Assembly (NCBI RefSeq): GCF_012584445.1
Contig: NZ_JABAHI010000012.1
Coordinates: 124,001 to 188,000 of the forward strand
DNA: 64,000 bases
Origin: Olsenella sp. KGMB02461
GTDB lineage: Bacteria > Actinomycetota > Coriobacteriia > Coriobacteriales > Atopobiaceae
Reading direction: 5' to 3'
The notes beneath the pieces are model-generated. The model did not search any database. It was not told the origin of the DNA and worked only from the letters and a program-made list of their open reading frames with translations. Of the stretch, positions 54,259 through 61,982 are shown piece by piece. The position numbers and the translations under genes are program-made. Numbering within the stretch: the stretch's first letter is position 1; the number at the start of each line of letters is the position of its first letter.

Positions 54259-55329
54259 ATGCCCGTGTACAAGGATGGCAACAACGGCACGTTCTACGTG
54301 CAGTGCTACTACCGCGACGCCCGCGGCTCGAAGCGCCACAAGACGAAGCGCGGCTTCTCCTCCGAGGTGGAGGCCGCAGTGTGGGAGAGCCAGTTCAAGA
54401 GCCTTAACGGCGGGGCCATGGACATGACGTTCTCCGAGTTCGTCGAGGTGTACGCCTCCGAGGTGAAGCCGCGCGTACGCGAGCACACGTGGATCACCAA
54501 GGAGTACATCATCAACGACAAGCTCGTGCCGTTCTTCGGAGACATGCGCATGTGCGACGTGAGGCCGATCGACCTCATCAGGTGGCAAAACGAGCTCACC
54601 GAGCACCGGGACGCCGACGGGAAGCCCTGGGCGCCGACGTACCTGCGCACGGTGAACAACCAACTGAACGCCATCTTCAACCACGCCGAGCGCTACTACG
54701 GCCTCACCGACAACCCGGTGCGCAGGGTCGACAAGATAGGCTCGAAGAAGGGCGGCGAGATGCAGTTCTGGACCAAGGACGAGTACCTGAGGTTCAGCGA
54801 GGCGGTCATGGACAAGCCGCTGTCGTTCCACGCCTTCGAGCTGCTGTACTGGACGGGCATACGCTGCGGCGAGCTCCTGGCGCTCACGCCGTCCGACTTC
54901 ATGCTGGATAGCTCGCGGCTGCGCATCAACAAGTCGTACCAGAGCCTCCACGGCGTGGACACCGTGACCGACCCCAAGACGCCCAAGTCCGTGCGCACGA
55001 TCGTCATGCCCGCCTTCCTTCGCGACGAGATGGCGGACTTCATCGAGATGCGCGACGACGTCGCCCCCGACGAGCGCCTGTTCGCCGTGACCAAGCACTT
55101 CCTGGCCCACGAGATGGAGCGCGGGTGCAAGGCGTCGGGCGTGAAGCGCATCCGCATACACGACATACGCCACAGCCACGTGAGCCTGCTGATCGAGATG
55201 GGCTTCTCCGCGCTGGCCATCGCCGAGCGCATGGGCCACGAGGCGGTGGACATCACCTACCGCTACGCGCACCTGTTCCCCACGAAGCAGGACGAGATGG
55301 CCGCCGCGCTCGATGGAGCGAGGGGGTAA
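54259..55329 (+). CDS. Tyrosine recombinase/integrase (Tn916-type)
   Basis: A 356-aa protein. It has an N-terminal AP2-like arm-binding domain (KDGNNGTFYVQCYYRDARG...KTKRGF), a SAM-like core-binding domain (~60-165) and a catalytic domain with Arg in TGIRCGELLALT, Lys in DPKTPKSVRTI, HDIRHSHVS and MGHEAVDITYRYAHL, whose final Tyr is in YRYAH. All catalytic residues are visible. The guaA 3' end is the probable target. The arm-binding domain fits the nearby GGGGAGTAAA array. Confidence 0.95.
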   Translation: MPVYKDGNNGTFYVQCYYRDARGSKRHKTKRGFSSEVEAAVWESQFKSLNGGAMDMTFSEFVEVYASEVKPRVREHTWITKEYIINDKLVPFFGDMRMCDVRPIDLIRWQNELTEHRDADGKPWAPTYLRTVNNQLNAIFNHAERYYGLTDNPVRRVDKIGSKKGGEMQFWTKDEYLRFSEAVMDKPLSFHAFELLYWTGIRCGELLALTPSDFMLDSSRLRINKSYQSLHGVDTVTDPKTPKSVRTIVMPAFLRDEMADFIEMRDDVAPDERLFAVTKHFLAHEMERGCKASGVKRIRIHDIRHSHVSLLIEMGFSALAIAERMGHEAVDITYRYAHLFPTKQDEMAAALDGARG

Positions 55330-55334
55330 GCAAG

Positions 55335-55760
55335 ATGCCGTGCGAGAACAGCGCCCGCAAGCGCAGCAAGACGATGGCGTTTCGCTGCACGCCCGAGGAG
55401 CACAAGCTCATATGCGAGATGGCAGCCTGGAGCGGCATGAGCAGGCAGGACTACATCATCGCCAAGCTCACCGATACCCAGGTCGAGGTGAGGCCCTCTG
55501 TAAGCGTGCAGAAGGCGTTGAAGGACTCGATGGCGGAGTTGTCCAAGGAAGTACGGCTGGCGGCCTCCTACGGCGAGCTGAGCGAGTCCCTGCAGCAGAG
55601 GATCGAGCTCGTGATGAGGTTCTTCCTGGCGCTCGGCGAGGGGGTTGAGGCACCAGTGACGGAAGCGCCACCGCAAACCTCGCATTTGGAAGAGCCGACA
55701 ACATCCGTCATGGATGCGGGCTCCGACACCGCAAGCATCTTCGAGATGGGGCGCATGTAA
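55335..55760 (+). CDS. MobC/ribbon-helix-helix-like mobilisation accessory protein
   Basis: A 141-aa protein 5 nt after the integrase gene. The N-terminal half (KTMAFRCTPEEHKLICEMAAWSGMSRQDYIIAKL) has the beta-strand and two-helix outline of MobC-type relaxosome or RHH proteins. The second half is helical (QKALKDSMAELSKEV) with a Thr/Pro-rich tail. No relaxase is visible in the window. It could aid mobilisation of the island or regulate it; the family assignment rests on pattern only. Confidence 0.65.
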   Translation: MPCENSARKRSKTMAFRCTPEEHKLICEMAAWSGMSRQDYIIAKLTDTQVEVRPSVSVQKALKDSMAELSKEVRLAASYGELSESLQQRIELVMRFFLALGEGVEAPVTEAPPQTSHLEEPTTSVMDAGSDTASIFEMGRM

Positions 55761-55763
55761 GGT

Positions 55764-57467
55764 TTAACGCCAGACCTCCAACGCCTTGTCCGCAAGCCAT
55801 TCGGCGCGATCGGCGATATCGCCCTCGTCCCAAGACTCCTTCTCCAGGGCGCCGGCCATGGTCGCAAGGCCGGCGGCGCAGAGGGCAAGACCGTCCTTGT
55901 ATCCCTTTCCCTGCTTCTTGGTGGGCCAATCGGCATCGCGGATGGAGGCGTTGAGCGAATGCGTGATGATGGCGAGGTTGCCGAGCGTGAGGAGCTTCCT
56001 GTCCCTTCGCGTGGCAGCCTCATCGTCGAGGGCTCCCCATTTGTTGCGCCACTTCTTGGGCATCATGTGTTCGAGGGTGTACTGGTTGAACCCGAGCAGG
56101 GCCGTGCTGCTCATGCCTGGGCGAATGGCGCTTTCCAGCAGATAGAGAACGCCCTTGGACTGAAGGTTGTACAGACACGATTCCTCGAACGCCCTTCGAA
56201 CCTCGTCATCGCCGGGCATGTACGTCGTCGCCTCTTCGTTTGCTTCAAGAGCCTTCCTCAGCGTCTCCGCGTCCTTCACCTCGTTCAGGATCAGCGAGGT
56301 GAACAGCCTGTTGTAGTTCTTCGTGGTCGCCTGAACCAGCGTTCGGCGGACGATGTAGCTCTCAAGCAGGGCGAAGACCTCGGATTCCTCGCCCGAAGAC
56401 TCCGCGTTCTTGCGAACGTAGAGCACGTACGGGATGAGCGTCGAGTTCTTGAGGCCGAATATCAGCACGTTCAGGCGCTCGACGCCGGGAGCGGAGGGGA
56501 TGTCCGCGTCGCAGTAGCCGGGGTCGAACGTGGACTCGAACACCTCGGCATACGCCTTCATGCTGTCGAGGATCTCGTCCTTGTCTCCGTTGCAGTACCT
56601 GCCGATGAAGTCCTTGTAGGACTGGAAGAGGTTGGACGTGCGCGAATAGAAGAGCTTGTCCTCGGTCGTGACGCCGCGCTTCTTGTCCTGAACCAGGATC
56701 TGGAGGAACGCGTCGAAGAACAGGTCGACGAGCGTGCGCTTGATGCGCCCGGTAACGACCTCCTGCTCCCAATACTCCCTCTTCTCCGCCGTGGGTTCGA
56801 AGACGTCCTCCCAGCACTCCTTGAACGCCTGCTCGTTCTCGCGGTTGAAGAAGTAGTTCTTGAGGAGCTCCGCCGTCGTCAGGCGCACCCCGAGCGAGTT
56901 GATGGTGTCGAATATCTGCTGCTCGTCCTCGCCCTCGGTGAGATCGATGCAGACGAACTGGACGTTCGACTTGATCGTGTTCCTGTCGACCTTCTCTGGG
57001 TCGATGTTCTTGAGGAAATAGTTGTAGGCAAGGACGATGGACGAGGAGCCCTCGACAGGCTCGCAGCCCGTGGCGCTGACGACCTTCTCGAAATCCTGCC
57101 GGTCGTACTTGCCATGTCTCAAGGCGACTTCGCCGGTCTCCAGGACGAAATCTCGCTCGAACAGCCTATCGGCGTCGATTCTCGCGCAGAGTGCCTTGAA
57201 GAAGATGACCATGGTCGTGAGGCGCTGCTGGCCGTCGATGACTGTGCGAACCTCGGACACCTCGGACCAAGTGTTGCCGGAGGAGGCTTGCTTCAGGATG
57301 ATCGAGCCCAGGAAATAAGGTCGCTTCGAAGCCGTGACGAACTCCATGTCGCCGAGGAAGCGCTCCCATTGCTCTTCTCCCCAGACGTACGCCCTTTGGT
57401 AGAAAGGTATTTCGAGCAGGCGCGATCCGTTGAACACGCCGCTTATCGTAGATTTTCCTGCATCCAT
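55764..57467 (-). CDS. DUF262/DUF1524 (GmrSD-like) protein
   Basis: A 567-aa protein. The N-terminal DUF262 has IPFYQRAYVWGEEQW, the nucleotide-binding IDGQQRLTTMV and FDTINSLGVRLTTAELLKNY. The C-terminal DUF1524 is an HNH-like nuclease module: QYTLEHMMPKKW (His) and LLTLGNLAIITHSLN (Asn). This is the layout of GmrSD type IV restriction enzymes and of SspE, which attack foreign or modified DNA. It is last in the leftward operon, 70 nt from the SNF2-like gene, and convergent with the MobC-like gene (3 nt apart). Defence role inferred from family and context. Confidence 0.92.
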   Translation of the reverse strand: MDAGKSTISGVFNGSRLLEIPFYQRAYVWGEEQWERFLGDMEFVTASKRPYFLGSIILKQASSGNTWSEVSEVRTVIDGQQRLTTMVIFFKALCARIDADRLFERDFVLETGEVALRHGKYDRQDFEKVVSATGCEPVEGSSSIVLAYNYFLKNIDPEKVDRNTIKSNVQFVCIDLTEGEDEQQIFDTINSLGVRLTTAELLKNYFFNRENEQAFKECWEDVFEPTAEKREYWEQEVVTGRIKRTLVDLFFDAFLQILVQDKKRGVTTEDKLFYSRTSNLFQSYKDFIGRYCNGDKDEILDSMKAYAEVFESTFDPGYCDADIPSAPGVERLNVLIFGLKNSTLIPYVLYVRKNAESSGEESEVFALLESYIVRRTLVQATTKNYNRLFTSLILNEVKDAETLRKALEANEEATTYMPGDDEVRRAFEESCLYNLQSKGVLYLLESAIRPGMSSTALLGFNQYTLEHMMPKKWRNKWGALDDEAATRRDRKLLTLGNLAIITHSLNASIRDADWPTKKQGKGYKDGLALCAAGLATMAGALEKESWDEGDIADRAEWLADKALEVWR

Positions 57468-57537
57468 CCTTAAAGCCCTATCTTTCCTTCGCAGTTGTTA
57501 CTTATGAGCCAATATCGTCAGTGCGCCGTTCGGCCTC

Positions 57538-59481
57538 TTAGTATTCCAGGCTCTTGGCATCTTCTCCCAGCAGGCGCTCGAAGACGATACGCAGGTCCTC
57601 GTCATCGAGGTAGCCGCCCTCAAGGCAGCCGCGGTCGATGGCGTCGAGCATCGTCTGCTCCTTCTCCTTCAAGCGGTCGTAGATCACGGCGTCGAGGGAT
57701 AGCTCCCTGCCGTCGCGCATGAACTTCTCGCGCATGAAGTAGTAGCGCGTCTTCTGGTCGTCGGGCAGGCCCAGACGGTGTATGCGGTCCTTTGACTGCA
57801 GCAGGTGCACCAAGTTGTAGCTGTACTCGAAATACACCGCGTCGTGGCAGACGCTGTGCAGAGAGACCGACTCGGCAAGCGTCTGCGGGTTGGTCACGAG
57901 CACCCTGAAGCGCCCCGCGCGGAAGTCGTCCAGAATCTCGCGTCTCTCTTCCTGTGGCGTGGCGCCGTAGATCGCCTCTGCCGGAATCCCCATGGCGGCG
58001 AGGTCGCGGCGGAGGTTGCTGATGCTGCGTACGAAGATGCACCATACTATGACGGGGCGGCCTTCGGCGACGATGCGCTCCACGAGCCGCTCGCACGCCA
58101 CGAGCTTCGAGCTCGGGCGGCTTCGCTCGATGGCCTCGTAGAACGTCTGCGAGAAGTCGACGTAGTCGATATCCGAGTAGTCATCGCCGACCTGGTCGAG
58201 CACGTACTCGAGGTCGCCTGGGTCCACTGCAGAGCAGAGCATCTCGGGGTCGCTCTCGAGCTGCAGGGTGCGTATGATCCTCGCGAGCGCGTTGGGGCAA
58301 GACGCGTACAGGACTCGCAGCAATGTGTCCTCATCGGGCGTCGCCTCGACCTCCACGATCTCGTCGGGCTCCGGGCGCGGCACGCCGAGCTCGTCCTTGT
58401 TCGTTCGGCAGAAGAAGGGCGCCAGGCTGTCGTTGAGGCTTGCCTGGAGGTCCGCATCGGGCGCGCGGAGCTCGCCCGGCTCGTAGCCGAAGAACGTGTC
58501 GTAGTCCTCGGGGTACAGGATGTGCAGCAGGTTGTAGATGTCCTGGTAGGTGTTCGGGATGGGCGTTCCCGTAAGGGCGATCACGAACTTCGCGCCGTCG
58601 GCCGCCTCGAGCGCGGCTTCCGCGCGCCTGCCGCCGATGGCCTTCACCCGGTGCACCTCGTCGAAGACGAGCAGGGTCTGGTCGGGGATGATGGCATGCA
58701 GCTCCCGCACGTAGCCCGAGAGCGACTCGTAGTTGAACGTGAACAGGTTGCACGCGCCGCTGTCGAGCGACAGCGCGTTGCGCCTGCGCTCGGTCGACAT
58801 CGCCGCTATGGCGGGGTCTCCCAGCGAGAAGCAGCTCAAAGGCAGCTTATCCCCGAAGGTGGCGACCCACTCCTTCTCCCACGACTCGAAGCCGTTCTTG
58901 GGGCAAACCACCACGATGCGGCGCGCGAGCCCCAAATGGCGAAGGTAGGCGAACACGCCGAGCACCGTCGCGGTCTTGCCGGCGCCGGGCACCGAGAAGT
59001 CGGCCGCGCGCCCAACCGTCGCCATGAAGAAGGCGTCGAGCATCTGCCGGTCGCGCAGGGGACGCACCATCGAGGCGTTCACTACGTCGCGGAACTCCCG
59101 GAAGCGCGGCCCCAGCTGGGGGTCGTCGGCGATGCCCTCGGCGGTCTGCGCCTTGATGGCCAACCCCACCTCGGAGCGCTCGCGGATGTAGGTCTCGCCG
59201 GCGTTCACGAAGGCGCCGAAGCTCGGGTCAACCGCGACCTCGACGCCGTGGCCGTCGGCCTCCATGATCGCCTCGAGCATGTCCTGGCACTCGCGAAGGC
59301 CCATGCCGCCGTCGAGTAGGATGCGGTCGCGATCGGTGCCGTCGACGGCGCTCGCCGGGTAGTACAGCCAGGCGCGCCATGCGGCCGAGGCCATGAACGA
59401 GGCGATGTCTTGCCCCTCGATGCGCAGGTACATGCCGGGGCGCGCCTCGTCGTAGCAGACGACGGCCCTAGGCGCGCTCAT
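57538..59481 (-). CDS. SNF2/DEAD-like superfamily 2 helicase
   Basis: A 647-aa protein. Motif I is SVPGAGKTATVLG, motif Ia VVCPKNGFESWEKEW, motif II VFDEVHRVK (DEVH), motif III IALTGTPIPN, and the C-lobe has VIWCIFVRSISNLRRDL, VTNPQTLAESVSLHSVCHDAVYFE and QSKDRIHRLGLPDD (motif VI Q..DRxHR). These match SNF2-family DNA translocases. The start is set at the ATG inside the end of the ParB-like gene (14-nt overlap); a GTG 9 nt upstream is possible. It probably remodels or translocates on DNA within the island's defence operon. Confidence 0.9.
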   Translation of the reverse strand: MSAPRAVVCYDEARPGMYLRIEGQDIASFMASAAWRAWLYYPASAVDGTDRDRILLDGGMGLRECQDMLEAIMEADGHGVEVAVDPSFGAFVNAGETYIRERSEVGLAIKAQTAEGIADDPQLGPRFREFRDVVNASMVRPLRDRQMLDAFFMATVGRAADFSVPGAGKTATVLGVFAYLRHLGLARRIVVVCPKNGFESWEKEWVATFGDKLPLSCFSLGDPAIAAMSTERRRNALSLDSGACNLFTFNYESLSGYVRELHAIIPDQTLLVFDEVHRVKAIGGRRAEAALEAADGAKFVIALTGTPIPNTYQDIYNLLHILYPEDYDTFFGYEPGELRAPDADLQASLNDSLAPFFCRTNKDELGVPRPEPDEIVEVEATPDEDTLLRVLYASCPNALARIIRTLQLESDPEMLCSAVDPGDLEYVLDQVGDDYSDIDYVDFSQTFYEAIERSRPSSKLVACERLVERIVAEGRPVIVWCIFVRSISNLRRDLAAMGIPAEAIYGATPQEERREILDDFRAGRFRVLVTNPQTLAESVSLHSVCHDAVYFEYSYNLVHLLQSKDRIHRLGLPDDQKTRYYFMREKFMRDGRELSLDAVIYDRLKEKEQTMLDAIDRGCLEGGYLDDEDLRIVFERLLGEDAKSLEY

Positions 59482-60679
59482 CGATCTCACCGATCAGCTC
59501 TTCCACCTTGTCGGCGACGGCAACGAGGTTGCGGCGCACCTTCTCGAGCTCGTCGGGTCCCAGCACGTCGAGCATCTCGGGAAGGATCTTCTCGAGCTCG
59601 GAGAGGCAGTCGGCGGATTTCTTGGCGGGCGTGTCCATGAGCTTGACGCGGCGCACGGTCTCTCTTGCGCGGTCGCCTGCGCGCTTGAAGCCGTCGACGA
59701 GGTTGCCGTCCGAGCGCAGCTCGCTCACCTTCTCGCGCGTGAGGGCGTCGGGACCCATCTTCTCGAGGAGCTCGGACATGGCCTGCAGCTCGGCGGCCTT
59801 GAAGTCGGCCTCCGCATCCGTGCCTGCCACGCTGCCGAAGTCTCTCACGTATCGGGTGATGTCGCCCTCGGGCTGCACCACCATGTTGGCGAACATGAGT
59901 CGTTTGACAAGCTGTTTGTCGCGCCTGTTGTCGTACTTCTTCAGCACGCGGCTGAACTCGCCCAAGGGGCCATCGACCTTGAGGGCGCGGGCGAGGTGGT
60001 ACTGCTCGGGGGCCTGGCAGAATTCGAGGAACTCCTCCATGTACTGGGCGCGGTCGACGAGTTTTTTCACCTCCGCCTCGGTCATGCCCGTCGCGTTGCC
60101 GTACTCCGCAGGGGTTATGAGGTGGTTCTTAACCACGTCGCGGTATACGCCGACGAGGCGGTCGACGGGATCGTACGCCACCTTCTCCTCTTCGCCGATT
60201 TGGATGGCGAGCTCGAGCAGCTTGATGCGCTTGGGGTCGCTGCCTGTGGCGTCGTCGAGGATGGCGGCCTCGAACCAGCCCGCCTCGTTGTTCGCCCGCG
60301 CGAGGCGGCGGACGCAGGTCAGGCGTCGGTTGCCGTCGATGACGCGTCCGTCGTTGAGCACGATGCCCGGCCTAAGCTGGCCGCGAAGGGCGATGCTCTT
60401 CTCGGTCTTCCTGAGCGCGCCGGGGTTGCTCTCGACGATGAAGTCCTCGATGACGCCGTTGTACTCGTCGCGGCCAAGGGCGAGCAGATCCGCGCCCTGC
60501 GCGGAGTTGTACTCGCTTACCCAAGTGGCGATGCGGTCGTTCTGGTCGTTGTAGAACAGCAGATCGCACTTGATGCGGTAGATGTCGAAGTCGCGCGTCA
60601 CGTTGTCGATGGAGTGCTTCTCCTTGCGACCCGTCGGCAGGACGTTGCCAGTCGCGATCCCTTCCTCAAGCAAGCTCAT
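59468..60679 (-). CDS. ParB/sulfiredoxin-fold protein
   Basis: A 403-aa protein. The N-terminal ~150 residues are ParB-like: SIALRGQLRPGIVLNDGRVIDGNRRLTCVRRL, with the DGNRR box where ParB has GxxRR. A helical middle with an HTH-like stretch (LITPAEYGNATGMTEAEVKKLV) and a long helical C-terminus follow. It is not a chromosome-partition ParB, as there is no parA nearby. ParB-fold proteins serve as nucleotide-using partners in DNA-modification and defence loci, for example DpdB. The ATG overlaps the upstream gene by 14 nt, with GGAGG ahead. Confidence 0.82.
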   Translation of the reverse strand: MSLLEEGIATGNVLPTGRKEKHSIDNVTRDFDIYRIKCDLLFYNDQNDRIATWVSEYNSAQGADLLALGRDEYNGVIEDFIVESNPGALRKTEKSIALRGQLRPGIVLNDGRVIDGNRRLTCVRRLARANNEAGWFEAAILDDATGSDPKRIKLLELAIQIGEEEKVAYDPVDRLVGVYRDVVKNHLITPAEYGNATGMTEAEVKKLVDRAQYMEEFLEFCQAPEQYHLARALKVDGPLGEFSRVLKKYDNRRDKQLVKRLMFANMVVQPEGDITRYVRDFGSVAGTDAEADFKAAELQAMSELLEKMGPDALTREKVSELRSDGNLVDGFKRAGDRARETVRRVKLMDTPAKKSADCLSELEKILPEMLDVLGPDELEKVRRNLVAVADKVEELIGEIDERA

Positions 60680-61979
60680 TTCGTGCCTCCTTCTTCCATG
60701 CCTCCATGGATGAGTAATATGCGTCCCCGATGTCGTCGTAGTAGACGTCGGAGTTGTAAATGGTCGTCGTCAGAAGCGGTGCTGGGCACGTGATGCCCAG
60801 ATCGTTCGCGAGCAGTCTCGGCAGGTCATCGCGCTCGATTCCCTCATGGTGGGCGACGATCCACTCGATGAGGTCGGCTGCGGAAAGCCGCCCCTCGCCT
60901 CCGGCGACGAACACCTTGGTTCCGGCGAGCGTGCAGCTGCGCAGGAGCCCTCCCGCGTCGAGCAGTCCCTCGTAGAAGTCGTCGGGCATGTCCAGCCCGT
61001 ACAGCGGATGCGGAGTGGCGCCGCCCGCGCGCAGGCTCGCCACGGTGAAGGGCTCGCCTTCGGGCGCATCCACGCTCACCGCGGGCGCGTACGACTCGAT
61101 GTCCGCCATGCGCGCGCCTAGCACGTCGTGCAGCCGCGAGAACGAGATGTAGCTGTCGCCCTCGTAGAGAAGTAAGCGGTGGTCCGAAAGCGCCTGGCGC
61201 AGCACCTGGCGGAAGGCGGGGTGCTGCCACACGGCGTTCTCGAAGCCGGCGTCGCCCTTCGCGAAAGACGGATGCTCGGCCAGCAGCCGCGTGAAGTGGT
61301 CGTTCGGGGTGCTCCCTTCTCGGAAGAGCAAGCCGCGGTCCTCGTAGTAGCCCGCATCCTCGATGCCGCGGTCGAGCGCTTCGGGCGGATCGTCGGGAAA
61401 CTCGAAGGCGAAGCGCCGACGCACGAGGCCTTCGTCGCAGATGCGGCCGGCAAGCTCCCGGGCAAGGAAGCCCTCGAGGGTGGGTGCCTCGCGCTCGGTG
61501 TCGTGCGCTACGGGCACATCCGCACGGGAGGCCGGGGCGCCCGTCGGGCATTCAGCGACCTCGACGCCAAGCCACTCCGAGAAGCTCACGTCCGCGGGCT
61601 CGGCGAACAGGTCGAGCCATATCGCGGCGATGCCTGCGCTGAAGCCGTATTCGCGCTCGTAGGCTTTCGCGGCGACGTTTCTGGGCTCGTCCGCATGGCG
61701 CTCGGCGAAGGCGCGCACCTGACGGCGGCGGTCGACCTTGCCGAACCCGACAGAGAGGTGGTCGCCCAGGGTGACGCCCTCGTCTGCGTTCCAGAAGACC
61801 TGCTTCAGCTCATCGTAGAGAGCGATGGGCGTGGTGATCCCCACGCGCCTTAGCTCATTGCGCGAGACGCGAAAGACTAGACGGGCGCAAAGTTCGGTAT
61901 CCTCACGCCGTGCCGCACTCACCGCCGCTCGCGCAGCCTCTGCACGCCCATCCTGTTTGCTGTCGACTACTTCCGCCAC
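60666..61979 (-). CDS. Uncharacterised 437-aa protein of the defence-like operon
   Basis: It starts with GTG 3 nt after the stop of the helicase gene and ends overlapping the ParB-like gene. It is acidic and soluble, without membrane segments. Repeated small helical units are visible (LYDELKQVFWNADEGVTLGDHL, LEGFLARELAGRICDEGLVRRRF, FRQVLRQALSDHRLLLYEGDSYISFSRLHDVL, SAADLIEWIVAHHEGIERDDLPRLLANDLGI), possibly winged-helix or HTH-like repeats, plus a Tyr/Asp-rich end (NSDVYYDDIGDAYYSSM). I do not recognise the family and see no nuclease, methylase or protease motif. Confidence 0.8.
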   Translation of the reverse strand: MAEVVDSKQDGRAEAARAAVSAARREDTELCARLVFRVSRNELRRVGITTPIALYDELKQVFWNADEGVTLGDHLSVGFGKVDRRRQVRAFAERHADEPRNVAAKAYEREYGFSAGIAAIWLDLFAEPADVSFSEWLGVEVAECPTGAPASRADVPVAHDTEREAPTLEGFLARELAGRICDEGLVRRRFAFEFPDDPPEALDRGIEDAGYYEDRGLLFREGSTPNDHFTRLLAEHPSFAKGDAGFENAVWQHPAFRQVLRQALSDHRLLLYEGDSYISFSRLHDVLGARMADIESYAPAVSVDAPEGEPFTVASLRAGGATPHPLYGLDMPDDFYEGLLDAGGLLRSCTLAGTKVFVAGGEGRLSAADLIEWIVAHHEGIERDDLPRLLANDLGITCPAPLLTTTIYNSDVYYDDIGDAYYSSMEAWKKEARNELA

Positions 61980-61982
61980 GCG

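Noticed and set aside
59468-60679. A plasmid partition ParB.
   Set aside because: There is no ParA-type ATPase beside it, and the gene is locked into an operon with helicases; the fold is shared with many non-partition proteins.
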